From Lachnospiraceae bacterium UBA5895 (GTDB lineage Bacteria > Bacillota > Clostridia > Lachnospirales > Lachnospiraceae), in contig DJEP01000028.1 in the NCBI GenBank assembly GCA_002431915.1, forward strand, positions 9,041 to 35,722: 26,682 nucleotides of DNA. The letters are read 5' to 3'. The notes beneath the pieces are model-generated. The model searched no databases, was not told the DNA's origin, and saw only the letters and a program-made list of their open reading frames with translations. This document shows positions 6,467 through 15,144 of this stretch, piece by piece (position 1 is the stretch's first letter; each line of letters starts with the position of its first letter). Both the position numbers and the translations under genes were made by a program.

Positions 6467-7930
6467 ATGGATGGGATGTTATCTCAGGATGAGATAAATG
6501 CCCTGCTGCAGGGCATGGATCTGTCGGACACTGCGGATGGCGGTGATACGGCGGCTCCTGCACCGGAGAGCAGCACGGCTGACAATAATGACAACGGATA
6601 TGTGACAGACGCGGAACCGACAATCGGAGACGGTGAGGTACTGACGGATGTGGAGAAGGATGCCATCGGTGAAGTAGCCAATATCAGTATGGGATCTTCC
6701 GCCACCACATTATATTCGCTGGTCAACCGTAAAGTAAATATTACCACACCGGTGGTTACGCTGGCTACGTGGAACACTTTACTGGATACTTACGAAAAAC
6801 CCTGTGTGTTTATTCAGATCAAATATACCCAGGGACTGGACGGTACCAATATTCTGGTGCTGAAGGAACATGATGTAAAAGTAATTACTGACCTGATGAT
6901 GGGCGGTGACGGTACCAATACAGACGGAGAGCTGGGAGAGCTGCATCTGAGTGCAATCTCCGAGGCCATGAACCAGATGATGGGATCTGCGGCAACTTCC
7001 CTTTCCACTCTGCTGCAGACGGTCATTGATATCAGCCCGCCGGAGTCTTCTCTTTTTGATCTGACGAAGGTAAAGGACGGCAAGGAGATCGCTCCTTTCC
7101 TGGGAGGTACTTTTGTAAAGATCGCGTTCCGTATGCAGATCGATGATCTGGTGGACAGCTCCATTATGCAGCTGTATCCGATTGACTTTGCGAAAAAACT
7201 GGTGGAGACCTTTATCAATACCCAGATGGACAGCATAGATGGAGCCACGGAAGAACAGCCCGCGCAGACACAGGAAAGCGCACCTGCGCAAAATATGCAG
7301 AGCAGTGCTGCTATGACAGGTGGTACGAATAATATGACCCAGCGTGGTATGGACAACAAGGGACAGCAGAATTCCATGAACATGAACGGTATGAACCAGA
7401 TGAGTAATATGGGCATGAATCCCATGGGTAATATGAACAGTATGAACCAAATGGGCGGCATGGGTATGAGCCAGATGGGCATGAAACAAATGGGTAACAT
7501 GAACGGCGTGAATCCGATGGGCAACATGGGTATGGCTAACAATTCCATGGGTATGAACCAGATGGGCAACGTGAACGGTATGGGCATGATGAATCAGATG
7601 GGCATGATGGGAATGCCCGGGCAGAATGTACAGAATGTGAATGTACAGCCTGCACAGTTCCAAAGCTTTTCCAATGAGAATATGGGAATGACGGGACAGG
7701 AGAACATCGGGCTGATCAAAGATGTGCCTTTGGAAGTAACCGTAGAACTTGGAAGGACGACGAAGTCCATATCCGATATTCTGGACTTCTCACCGGGAAC
7801 CATTATCGAACTTGACCGTATTGCCGGAGAACCGATCGATGTATTGGTGAACGGCAAGTTCGTAGCCAAGGGAGAGGTGGTTGTAATTGAAGAGAGCTTC
7901 GGCGTAAGAATTACGGAGATCATAAAATAA
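6467..7930 (+). CDS. fliY: Flagellar motor switch phosphatase FliY
   Basis: FliY replaces short FliN in Gram-positive bacteria: it is a C-ring part and a CheY-P phosphatase. Residues 4-17 (MLSQDEINALLQGM) repeat the FliM-type CheY-binding motif. A CheC-like domain (about 55-255) carries two intact active sites of the form D/S-xxx-E-xx-N: D65/E69/N72 with P95, and S162/E166/N169 with P191. Residues 277-383 form a linker very rich in Met, Gly and Asn. Residues 412-487 are the FliN/SpoA domain (DVPLEVTVELGRTTKSISDI, VNGKFVAKGEVVVIEESFGV). At 487 residues it is longer than B. subtilis FliY (about 380), because of the linker. GAGGAGG before the ATG supports 6467. Confidence 0.95.
   Translation: MDGMLSQDEINALLQGMDLSDTADGGDTAAPAPESSTADNNDNGYVTDAEPTIGDGEVLTDVEKDAIGEVANISMGSSATTLYSLVNRKVNITTPVVTLATWNTLLDTYEKPCVFIQIKYTQGLDGTNILVLKEHDVKVITDLMMGGDGTNTDGELGELHLSAISEAMNQMMGSAATSLSTLLQTVIDISPPESSLFDLTKVKDGKEIAPFLGGTFVKIAFRMQIDDLVDSSIMQLYPIDFAKKLVETFINTQMDSIDGATEEQPAQTQESAPAQNMQSSAAMTGGTNNMTQRGMDNKGQQNSMNMNGMNQMSNMGMNPMGNMNSMNQMGGMGMSQMGMKQMGNMNGVNPMGNMGMANNSMGMNQMGNVNGMGMMNQMGMMGMPGQNVQNVNVQPAQFQSFSNENMGMTGQENIGLIKDVPLEVTVELGRTTKSISDILDFSPGTIIELDRIAGEPIDVLVNGKFVAKGEVVVIEESFGVRITEIIK
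7367..7615 (+). repeat. Met/Gly/Asn-rich linker coding region in fliY
   Basis: Codons 301-383 of fliY encode imperfect short units such as NMNGMNQM, MGNMNSMNQM and MGMNQMGN. Counting gives 29 methionines in 83 residues (35%), nearly all the rest Gly, Asn, Gln and Ser. The DNA is a degenerate array of atgaac, atgggc and caaatg units without exact long repeats, so it is maintained at protein level rather than freshly duplicated. Read on the minus strand the ATG array becomes a His-rich open frame, which is an artefact. Confidence 0.9.
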
Positions 7931-7965
7931 GCAGAGAATAGACCAAATAAACGGAGGAAAATTTA

Positions 7966-8328
7966 ATGGCTAAGAATATTTTAATCTGTGATGATGCAGC
8001 ATTTATGAGAATGATGATCAAGGACATTCTGACCAAGAACGGTTACAATGTTGCAGGAGAAGCAGAGAACGGAATGAAGGCAGTGGAGAAGTTCAAAGAG
8101 GTAAATCCGGATCTGGTACTGATGGATATTACCATGCCGGAGATGGATGGCATCCAGGCACTGAAGGAGATCAAAAAGATCGACGGAGGCGCTAAGGTGA
8201 TCATGTGCTCCGCAATGGGCCAGCAGGCAATGGTTATTGAGTCTATTCAGGCAGGCGCCAAGGACTTTATCGTGAAACCTTTCCAGGCAGACCGTGTTAT
8301 TGAAGCAGTGAAAAAGGTAGTGGGTTAA
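7966..8328 (+). CDS. cheY: Chemotaxis response regulator CheY
   Basis: A 120-residue stand-alone receiver domain. The acidic pocket is D9/D10 (ILICDDAAFMR), the phosphoacceptor is D54 (LVLMDITMPEMDG), the switch residues are S82 (MCSAMG) and F101, and the conserved lysine is K104 (FIVKPF). CheA phosphorylates it; CheY-P then binds the N-terminal peptides of FliM and FliY. It is located directly after the switch genes, as in B. subtilis. An ACGGAGG site precedes the ATG at 7966. The stop overlaps the fliO ATG (TAATG). In Firmicutes CheY-P usually promotes counter-clockwise rotation and smooth swimming; whether that holds here is inference. Confidence 0.96.
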   Translation: MAKNILICDDAAFMRMMIKDILTKNGYNVAGEAENGMKAVEKFKEVNPDLVLMDITMPEMDGIQALKEIKKIDGGAKVIMCSAMGQQAMVIESIQAGAKDFIVKPFQADRVIEAVKKVVG

Positions 8329-8693
8329 TGATCATACTCACCGGAAAAGCAGACAGCTATGCTCAGTTTATTACAGTGCTGCTGATCTTCGTTGCAGTGC
8401 TGGCGGTAACCGCATGGGTGACGAAATGGATCGCAGGATACCAGAAGAAGCAGGGAGCGGAAAGCAATATTGAAGTAAGGGAGACCGTACGGATTGTCAA
8501 CAATAAATACATTCAGCTGATCCGGGTCGGAGAGACCTATTTCGCTGTTGCGGTCTGCAAGGATACCGTGACGACTCTGGGAGAGATTCCGGCAGAACAA
8601 CTAAAGGATATGACAACATCGGAAAATACTTCCGGTTTCCGGGAGATATTGGAACGTGCGGCGAAGAAAGAGAATGAAGAGAAAGATCATTGA
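8328..8693 (+). CDS. fliO: Flagellar biosynthetic protein FliO
   Basis: FliO is a small membrane protein that helps assemble FliP in the export gate. This 121-residue protein has one N-terminal membrane helix (about residues 13-36), then a short cytoplasmic domain with the FliO beta pattern (IEVRETVRIVNNKYIQLIRV, GETYFAVAVCKDTVTTLGEI) and a charged helical tail. Sequence conservation in the family is low; the position between cheY and fliP is characteristic. It starts in a TAATG overlap with cheY and its 3' end overlaps the fliP start by 20 bases. Confidence 0.87.
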   Translation: MIILTGKADSYAQFITVLLIFVAVLAVTAWVTKWIAGYQKKQGAESNIEVRETVRIVNNKYIQLIRVGETYFAVAVCKDTVTTLGEIPAEQLKDMTTSENTSGFREILERAAKKENEEKDH

Positions 8694-9555
8694 TTTTGAT
8701 TCCGACAGAAAATTAAAGATGGTTATTTATATGGTATGCCTGCTGGTCACGGTGGGCATATTGTGTATTTGCACCCCGGTGAAGGTACATGCGACAGAGC
8801 ATCATCTGACGGGGGATACCGAGGTATCTACCGTGATCAATCCGGCAGGAACGGCTACTACACCGGAAGAGGTGGGAAGTCTGAACACTGCCAACACCGT
8901 CAGCATTACCTACAATAACGGTAACGGACAGATCAACGGAGCGCTGCGTATTCTGATCACTCTGACGCTGATTGCACTGGCTCCCACCATTATCATCATG
9001 ATGACCTCTTTTACGAGGATCATTATTGTATTGCATTTTACCAGATCTGCCCTGAATACGCAGACGGCACCGCCAAACCAGATCCTGATCGGACTGGCAC
9101 TGATCCTGACATTTTTCATTATGGAACCTACCATTAACAGGATCAATGAGGAAGCGATACAGCCTTTTGAGGAAGGCACCATAGACCAGAGTGAAGCTCT
9201 GGAAAAGGGTATGGCTCCTTTGCGGGAATTTATGTATCCCCAGACCCAGGTGAAAGATGTGGAGCTGTTTATGGATATTGCAGGACTGGAATGGGACGGA
9301 ACCCTGGAGGATATTCCAAATTCAGTACTGGTTCCCAGCTTTATGATCAGTGAGCTTCGAACCGCGTTCTGGATCGGATTTATGATCTATATTCCTTTTA
9401 TCGTGATCGACATGGTAGTGGCATCCACACTGATGAGTATGGGTATGATGATGCTGCCGCCTACGACGATCTCCATGCCCTTCAAGATACTGTTGTTTGT
9501 TCTTGCCGACGGCTGGGCACTGATCATAGGTCAGCTGGTGCAGACATTCTATTAA
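8674..9555 (+). CDS. fliP: Flagellar export gate protein FliP
   Basis: FliP forms the core of the type III export gate with FliQ and FliR. The protein has a cleavable signal peptide (hydrophobic residues about 16-33, likely cut after KVHA) and the family hallmark (TSFTRIIIVLHFTRSALNTQ, then PPNQILIGLALILTFFIM). The C-terminal membrane hairpin (MMLPPTTISMPFKILLFVLA) is also typical. I chose the ATG at 8674 (MKRKIIDF), preceded by GAAAGAG, over GTG 8656, which would add MRRRKR. This gives 293 residues and a 20-base overlap with fliO. Between the signal peptide and TM1 there is a Thr/Asn-rich stretch of about 45 residues. Confidence 0.95.
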   Translation: MKRKIIDFDSDRKLKMVIYMVCLLVTVGILCICTPVKVHATEHHLTGDTEVSTVINPAGTATTPEEVGSLNTANTVSITYNNGNGQINGALRILITLTLIALAPTIIIMMTSFTRIIIVLHFTRSALNTQTAPPNQILIGLALILTFFIMEPTINRINEEAIQPFEEGTIDQSEALEKGMAPLREFMYPQTQVKDVELFMDIAGLEWDGTLEDIPNSVLVPSFMISELRTAFWIGFMIYIPFIVIDMVVASTLMSMGMMMLPPTTISMPFKILLFVLADGWALIIGQLVQTFY

Positions 9556-9575
9556 CCGGGAGATGAGGTTTTGTT

Positions 9576-9848
9576 ATGACGATTGATGCAGTATCGGAAA
9601 TGACAAATAATGCGTTATATGTGATCATCAAGGTATCCCTGCCGGTACTTCTGGTGTCGTTGATCGTCGGTCTGGTCATCAGTATTTTCCAGACGGTGAC
9701 ATCCATTCAGGAGCAGACACTGACATTTGTACCAAAGATCATTGCAATATTTCTGGCGCTTGTCCTGTTGGGCAGCTGGATGATGAACACCATGGTGGAA
9801 TACACCGTGCAGCTCTGGTCAAGCTTCAGCCAATATGTACACAGGTGA
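9576..9848 (+). CDS. fliQ: Flagellar export gate protein FliQ
   Basis: A 90-residue protein with two membrane helices (about residues 14-38 and 52-76) and the FliQ loop motif ISIFQTVTSIQEQTLTFVPK between them. It forms the outer part of the FliPQR gate. GAGGT (9564-9568) lies 7 bases before the ATG. It sits between fliP and fliR in the standard order, with gaps of 20 and 12 bases. Confidence 0.95.
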   Translation: MTIDAVSEMTNNALYVIIKVSLPVLLVSLIVGLVISIFQTVTSIQEQTLTFVPKIIAIFLALVLLGSWMMNTMVEYTVQLWSSFSQYVHR

Positions 9849-9860
9849 TGGGATGACTAC

Positions 9861-10643
9861 ATGATAGATTTTTCGTTTTCCATTTACGATCTTGAATATT
9901 TCCTGCTGATTTTTGTCCGGGTATCCTGCTTTGTGTATATCGCTCCCTATTTCGGAATGAACGATACGCCTGCCAGGATCCGGATCGGTATCAGTGCATT
10001 TACAGCAATTCTGCTCTATGAGACACTGACATCGGTGGACGCGGTGGTGTTTGATACGGTGATGGAATATGCCGTGATTGTTATGAAAGAAGCAATCGCC
10101 GGTCTGCTGATCGGCTTTGGTGCCAATATCTGTATGGCAATTGTTAATTTTGCCGGTTCAATCGCGGATATGGAGACAGGACTTTCCATGGCGACACTGA
10201 TGGATCCGGCGACCAGAGAGAGCACCAGTATTACCGGTGTGCTGTATCAGTATTCTTTTATGCTGATGCTGATCGCTTCCGGAATGTACCGCTATCTGTT
10301 TGGGGCACTGGCAGACAGCTTTGTGCTGATCCCGGTGAACGGTGTGGTGTTTCACGCAGACAGCCTGTTACAGTCCATGATCGAATTTATGAATGACTAT
10401 ATCATGATCGGCTTTCGCATTGTATTGCCGATTTTTTGTGCAACATTATTGCTGAATGCAATCCTGGGCGTACTGGCAAAAGTATCGCCGCAGATGAACA
10501 TGTTCGCGGTCGGTATTCAGTTAAAGGTGCTGACGGGACTGGCAGCAATGTTTCTGACGGCGGGAATGCTGCCGGGAGCGGCGGATTTTGTCTATCAGGA
10601 GATGAAGAAAATGGTGGTGTCCTTTATCGGAGGTATGATGTGA
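9861..10643 (+). CDS. fliR: Flagellar export gate protein FliR
   Basis: FliR completes the FliPQR export gate. This 260-residue protein has about six hydrophobic segments and typical FliR sequence: FLLIFVRVSCFVYIAPYFG, then KEAIAGLLIGFGANICMAIV, GSIADMETGLSMATLMDPAT, and LLNAILGVLAKVSPQMNMFA. The ATG at 9861 follows a GGTGATGGGATG purine-rich stretch. The stop shares bases with the flhB start (ATGTGA), so flhB translation probably depends on fliR translation. Confidence 0.95.
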   Translation: MIDFSFSIYDLEYFLLIFVRVSCFVYIAPYFGMNDTPARIRIGISAFTAILLYETLTSVDAVVFDTVMEYAVIVMKEAIAGLLIGFGANICMAIVNFAGSIADMETGLSMATLMDPATRESTSITGVLYQYSFMLMLIASGMYRYLFGALADSFVLIPVNGVVFHADSLLQSMIEFMNDYIMIGFRIVLPIFCATLLLNAILGVLAKVSPQMNMFAVGIQLKVLTGLAAMFLTAGMLPGAADFVYQEMKKMVVSFIGGMM

Positions 10644-11752
10644 GCTTAGAATACAATCTGCAATTCTTTGCCGCAGAAGGACAGGGCGGAGAGAAAACAG
10701 AACCCGCTACCGAGAAAAAGCTGACAGATGCCAGAAAAGGAGGTCAGGTAGCAAAAAGCCGAGAGATCGCCAACGGACTTGGACTCCTTGCGGTGTTCCT
10801 GGTATTGAAACTATGGGTGGGACACATGGGCTACCAGTTCATGAATGTGTTTTCCACTATTTATGAAAAGATTCCGGAAGTCGTAACTTTCTGGCACGGA
10901 AATATGCCCCAGACGGATGCTGGTATCGTATTCCGGGATATGATGCTGGAATCTGTGATTATTATGGCACCCTTATTGCTGATCGGCTTTGTGGTAGCTT
11001 TTTTGAGCGATGTGGTGCAGGTGGGATGGAAACCAACTGCCAAACCGATGCAGCCCAAATTCTCCAAACTGAGTCCAATCTCCGGATTCAAGCGGATCTT
11101 TTCCGTCAATTCCGTGGTGGAGCTGATCAAATCTTTGCTGAAGATTGGACTGATCATATACATATGCTATAATTACCTGAAGGATAAATGGCCGATACTG
11201 TACACCTTATATGACCTGGAGCTGACCCAGGCAATCGCTCTGATCGGTGAGACGGTGACGGACTTGGGCATCCGGATCTCTTTAATCTACATGATCATTG
11301 CTGCGGCGGATTTCATCTACCAGAAGTACAAGTTCAGCAAAGACATGCGGATGACCAAACAGGAGATCAAAGAAGAATATAAACAGCAGGAAGGTGACCC
11401 CCAGGTCAAGGGACGTATCCGGCAGAAGATGCGGGAAGTATCCCAACGGAGAATGATGCAGAACCTTCCCCAGGCGGATGTGGTCATCACCAACCCTACC
11501 CATTATGCGGTAGCCATAAAATACGATCCCGAGGTGGCGGATGCACCTATTGTGATTGCCAAGGGTGCGGACAATCTGGCAGCGAAGATCAAAGAGGTCG
11601 CCAGGGATCATAAGATTGAAATCGTAGAGAATAAACCACTTGCGAGAATGCTGTATGCAAATGTGGATGTGGGACAGACCGTTCCCCCGGAGCTTTACCA
11701 GGCGGTGGCGGAGGTTCTGGCATTTGTATATCATCTGCAGGGAAAAGTATAG
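10640..11752 (+). CDS. flhB: Flagellar export switch protein FlhB
   Basis: FlhB sets the substrate specificity of the export apparatus and cleaves itself at the Asn-Pro bond of NPTH; here N285-P286-T287-H288 (VVITNPTHYAVAIKY). The frame stays open back to 10436 inside fliR, but the start must be GTG 10640 in the ATGTGA overlap, because SLEYNLQFFAAEGQGGEKTE is the normal FlhB N terminus and GGAGG precedes it. The protein is then 370 residues, as usual. Four membrane segments lie at about 45-60, 102-122, 159-180 and 205-225. The cleaved cytoplasmic domain follows, with the linker KEEYKQQEGDPQVKGRIR. Confidence 0.96.
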   Translation: MSLEYNLQFFAAEGQGGEKTEPATEKKLTDARKGGQVAKSREIANGLGLLAVFLVLKLWVGHMGYQFMNVFSTIYEKIPEVVTFWHGNMPQTDAGIVFRDMMLESVIIMAPLLLIGFVVAFLSDVVQVGWKPTAKPMQPKFSKLSPISGFKRIFSVNSVVELIKSLLKIGLIIYICYNYLKDKWPILYTLYDLELTQAIALIGETVTDLGIRISLIYMIIAAADFIYQKYKFSKDMRMTKQEIKEEYKQQEGDPQVKGRIRQKMREVSQRRMMQNLPQADVVITNPTHYAVAIKYDPEVADAPIVIAKGADNLAAKIKEVARDHKIEIVENKPLARMLYANVDVGQTVPPELYQAVAEVLAFVYHLQGKV

Positions 11753-11802
11753 AGAAATGTCAAAATTAAAAAATACACAGGCAGAAAGGATGTCAGGCAC
11801 AG

Positions 11803-13842
11803 ATGAAAATGAAAAAAGCGGATGTGGGTGTAGCAATCTATATCATGGCGGCCATTATTATGTTTATTGTGCCGATTCCCTCCTGGCTTCTGGATATTCT
11901 GCTGGCAGTCAATATTTCCATTGCACTGACGGTGCTATTTGCCACCATGTTCAGCAAGGAAGTACTGGATATGTCTTTCTTCCCGACGATGCTTCTGTTC
12001 ACCACGATCTTCCGTATCGCGTTGAACACATCCTCTACCCGTCTGATCTTACGAGACGGTAATGCGGGTAACGTCGTGGAGACTTTCGGTGAGTTTGTAG
12101 GCGGCGGTGACCTGGTCATCGGTGTCATTATCTTCATCATTTTGATCCTGATCCAGTTCATGGTCATCAACAAAGGTTCCGAGCGTGTATCCGAGGTAAC
12201 GGCAAGATTTACCCTGGATGCCATGCCCGGTAAACAGATGGCAATCGATGCGGATTTGAACACCGGAGCCATCACGGATGCGGAAGCAAAGAGACGAAGA
12301 GAGAAGATCCAGGAAGAAGCAAGTTTTTTCGGTTCCATGGATGGTGCCGTGAAATATGTAAAGGGTGACGCGGTAGCGGGTCTGCTGATCACCACCATCA
12401 ATATTGTAGGCGGTATCGTCATGGGAGTGACGAGACAGGACATGGATATCACAGCAGCTCTGAACAAATACGCAATCCTCACCATCGGTGACGGTCTGGT
12501 GAGCCAGATTCCCTCACTGTTAATCTCCCTGTCCACCGGTATTCTGGTGACCAAGGGAAGTAAGGATGCAGATTTCGGAACCACGCTGGTCAGCCAGTTA
12601 TTCGGTGTACCGAAGGCACTGTACCTGGTGGGAGCCATGCTGGCGATCCTGGGATTTGTGACGCAGTTAAATACGATCCTGTTTGTGGGACTGGGTCTGG
12701 TGTTTATCATTGTGGCGAGAAACATCGAGGGAACCATCGAGACGGCGAAGATCGAGCAGGAGGTAGACAGTGAAGAGGCTGCGGCGGAGGAGATCCGGCA
12801 GCCGGAGAATGTCAACAGCCTGTTACAGGTGGATCCCATCGAGTTGGAATTCGGTTACGGTATTATTCCGCTGGCGGATGTGAACCAGGGCGGCGACCTG
12901 CTGGACCGTGTCGTTATGATACGAAGACAGATTGCACTGGAACTGGGTACTGTGGTGCCTATTATCCGACTGCGTGATAACATTCAGCTGAATCCGAACC
13001 AGTATATTATCAAGATCAAGGGAATCCAGGTCAGCGAAGGCGAGATCCTGTTTGACCATTATATGGCGATGAACCCCGGATATGTGAAAGAGGAGATTAC
13101 GGGTATTCCTACTTTTGAGCCTTCCTTCCATCTGCCGGCGATCTGGATCACAGAGGGACAGCGAGAACGGGCGGAGAGCCTGGGCTATACCGTAGTGGAT
13201 CCCCCCTCCATTATTGCTACGCATCTGACGGAGATTATCCGCCAGCACATTGCGGAACTGCTTACCAGACAGGATGTTCAGAATCTGATTAATAATGTCA
13301 AGGAGAACAATCCCTCCCTGGTGGACGAACTGGTACCGAAGCTGCTTGGACTCGGCGAGATTCAGAAAGTACTGCAGAATCTGTTAAAAGAGGGCATCTC
13401 CATACGAGATCTGCTGACGATTTTAGAGACACTGGCAGATTATGCACCGACGACGAGAGATACGGATATTCTTACGGAGTATGTCAGACAGAGCCTGAAG
13501 AGAGCTATCTCCACGAAATACTTTCCTTCCCATGAGACCACCAGCGTACTGACACTGGATCCCAAGATAGAGCAGGAAGTGATGGGAAGTGTGAAGCAGA
13601 CCGAGACGGGAGCCTTCTTAAATCTGGATCCTGCCAGAAGTAAAGCCATCCTGAACGCGGTGGGCGAGGAGATCAAAAAGCTGGAAAATATGGGAAAGAC
13701 TCCTATTATTATGACTTCCCCTATTGTAAGAATGTATTTTAAACGACTGACGGAAGATTACTATCCGGATCTGGTCGTAGTATCCTATAATGAAGTGGAA
13801 CCCAATGTGGAATTACAGTCTGTGGGAATGGTCACAGCCTAG
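11803..13842 (+). CDS. flhA: Flagellar export gate protein FlhA
   Basis: FlhA is the large gate subunit that docks chaperone-substrate complexes and uses the proton gradient for export. The N-terminal half (about 1-325) has eight hydrophobic segments. The cytoplasmic loop includes the FHIPEP family signature FTLDAMPGKQMAIDADLN (136-153). The C-terminal half (about 345-679) is the soluble ring domain (DLLDRVVMIRRQIALELGTV onward). Length is 679, normal. In-frame ATGs at 11803 and 11809 are the only likely starts; both have a weak ribosome binding site (AAAGGA 12 bases before the first), and the 50-base gap to flhB is AT-rich. Confidence 0.96.
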   Translation: MKMKKADVGVAIYIMAAIIMFIVPIPSWLLDILLAVNISIALTVLFATMFSKEVLDMSFFPTMLLFTTIFRIALNTSSTRLILRDGNAGNVVETFGEFVGGGDLVIGVIIFIILILIQFMVINKGSERVSEVTARFTLDAMPGKQMAIDADLNTGAITDAEAKRRREKIQEEASFFGSMDGAVKYVKGDAVAGLLITTINIVGGIVMGVTRQDMDITAALNKYAILTIGDGLVSQIPSLLISLSTGILVTKGSKDADFGTTLVSQLFGVPKALYLVGAMLAILGFVTQLNTILFVGLGLVFIIVARNIEGTIETAKIEQEVDSEEAAAEEIRQPENVNSLLQVDPIELEFGYGIIPLADVNQGGDLLDRVVMIRRQIALELGTVVPIIRLRDNIQLNPNQYIIKIKGIQVSEGEILFDHYMAMNPGYVKEEITGIPTFEPSFHLPAIWITEGQRERAESLGYTVVDPPSIIATHLTEIIRQHIAELLTRQDVQNLINNVKENNPSLVDELVPKLLGLGEIQKVLQNLLKEGISIRDLLTILETLADYAPTTRDTDILTEYVRQSLKRAISTKYFPSHETTSVLTLDPKIEQEVMGSVKQTETGAFLNLDPARSKAILNAVGEEIKKLENMGKTPIIMTSPIVRMYFKRLTEDYYPDLVVVSYNEVEPNVELQSVGMVTA

Positions 13843-13881
13843 GAACAGGCACAGTGAACCGCCGCAGGAGCGAGGAATAGT

Positions 13882-15120
13882 ATGATAATCAAAAAATTTA
13901 CGGGGAAGACAGAAGCGGAAGCCACAGAGGCTGCGAAAAAGGAATTGGGAAGTACCCTTGTGATCATGAATGTGCGTGAGGTGAAAAAGAAAGGATTGTT
14001 TGCTTTTCTGTCACCGAAGCAGATAGAGGTCACCGCGGCGCTGGAGGAAGAAGCACCGGCGAGACCGCAATACGGCAGTATGCTCCGGACAGCAGCGGAT
14101 AAGGAGATCCGGACGGAGCAGCATGTGTTAGCCAAAAACAGCGCAGAGAACATTGAAAAAAAGCTGGACAGCTTACAGACGCTGCTGGAGAGTCAGTTAA
14201 ATAACAGACAACCCGAAAAAGACGAATCCGCAAAGGCACAGGATGTGCCGGATGCCGAAGGAAAAGAGGAGAAGACCTCCGATATGGCTGCTGCGGAGAA
14301 AAAGGAAGAAGAGGAAAATCCCGAACAGGATAAATTCATACGACTTTTGTATAATAAGATGCTGGACAATGAAATGGATCAAAAATATGTCAACAGCATT
14401 TTAGAAGATGCTTCGAAGACGAAGAAAGCAGATCTGCCGTTTGATTATCTGTTGGCAAACATCTATCAGAAGATGGTACTCAAATTCGGAAAATCCGAAG
14501 GAATCACTCCTTCGGAAGAAGGACCCAGAATCGTATTGTTCATTGGACCTACGGGAGTGGGAAAGACGACTACCATAGCGAAACTTGCCGGCAGGTACTG
14601 CGTGGAAGAGAAAAGGAAAGTGGCACTTTTGACCGCAGATACCTATCGTATTGCCGCAGCGGAACAGTTAAGAACCTATGCGAATATTTTAGAGACGCCG
14701 TTTCGGGTCATCTATACTCCGGAGGAACTGCAGGCAGCGGTAGATGATTATTGGGACTGTGATTATATTTTTATAGATACAGCGGGGAGATCACATCAGA
14801 ATACGGATCAGCTGGAGAAGATGAAGGAAATGGTGGCTGCGCTAAAGAAACCGGAGCGGTATCAGGTATTCCTGGTTCTAAGTGCAACGACCAAATACAG
14901 GGATCTTCAGAAGATCGCGGATTGTTACGGTAAGATCGCAGACTTTGAGCTGATTTTTACCAAGTTGGATGAAACAGAGGCAGTGGGGAATCTGCTGAAT
15001 ATGAAGCTTTATATCGATGCGCCGATCGCTTATGTGACCTGCGGACAGAATGTTCCGGACGACATGGAAGTATTCAATCCACAGAAGACAGTAAAGCAGA
15101 TCCTCGGCGGAAAGGAATAA
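13882..15120 (+). CDS. flhF: Flagellar placement GTPase FlhF
   Basis: FlhF is an SRP-type GTPase that sets where flagella are built. Its three parts are visible in this 412-residue protein. The B domain (1-50) begins MIIKKFTGKTEAEATEAAKK. A variable charged region (about 55-150) follows. The NG domain comes last, with Walker A GPTGVGKTT (222-230), ALLTADTYRIAAAEQLRTYA (249-268), G3 DTAGR (299-303) and G4 TKLD (360-363). A strong AGGAGCGAGGA precedes the ATG at 13882. flhG follows 24 bases downstream, the usual pairing. Confidence 0.96.
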   Translation: MIIKKFTGKTEAEATEAAKKELGSTLVIMNVREVKKKGLFAFLSPKQIEVTAALEEEAPARPQYGSMLRTAADKEIRTEQHVLAKNSAENIEKKLDSLQTLLESQLNNRQPEKDESAKAQDVPDAEGKEEKTSDMAAAEKKEEEENPEQDKFIRLLYNKMLDNEMDQKYVNSILEDASKTKKADLPFDYLLANIYQKMVLKFGKSEGITPSEEGPRIVLFIGPTGVGKTTTIAKLAGRYCVEEKRKVALLTADTYRIAAAEQLRTYANILETPFRVIYTPEELQAAVDDYWDCDYIFIDTAGRSHQNTDQLEKMKEMVAALKKPERYQVFLVLSATTKYRDLQKIADCYGKIADFELIFTKLDETEAVGNLLNMKLYIDAPIAYVTCGQNVPDDMEVFNPQKTVKQILGGKE

Positions 15121-15144
15121 GCGTTCACAGAAAGGCGCGGAAAA

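Noticed and set aside
6779..7663. Minus-strand open frame with a striking His-rich repeat region
   Set aside because: It is the reverse reading of the ATG/Met codons of the fliY linker (CAT = His). No ribosome binding site, and fliY is certain on the + strand.
10436..10639. Upstream extension of flhB into fliR
   Set aside because: Those codons are the other frame of fliR; FlhB homology begins at GTG 10640 in the ATGTGA overlap.
11640..12062. Plus-strand open frame spanning the flhB end and flhA start, with ATGs at 11757 and 11790
   Set aside because: It is out of frame with both genes and overlaps conserved codons of each; the protein has no recognisable features.
11838..12839. Minus-strand open frame of 333 codons
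   Set aside because: It is antisense to the conserved membrane half of flhA; composition is that of a reversed hydrophobic gene, with no recognisable domain.
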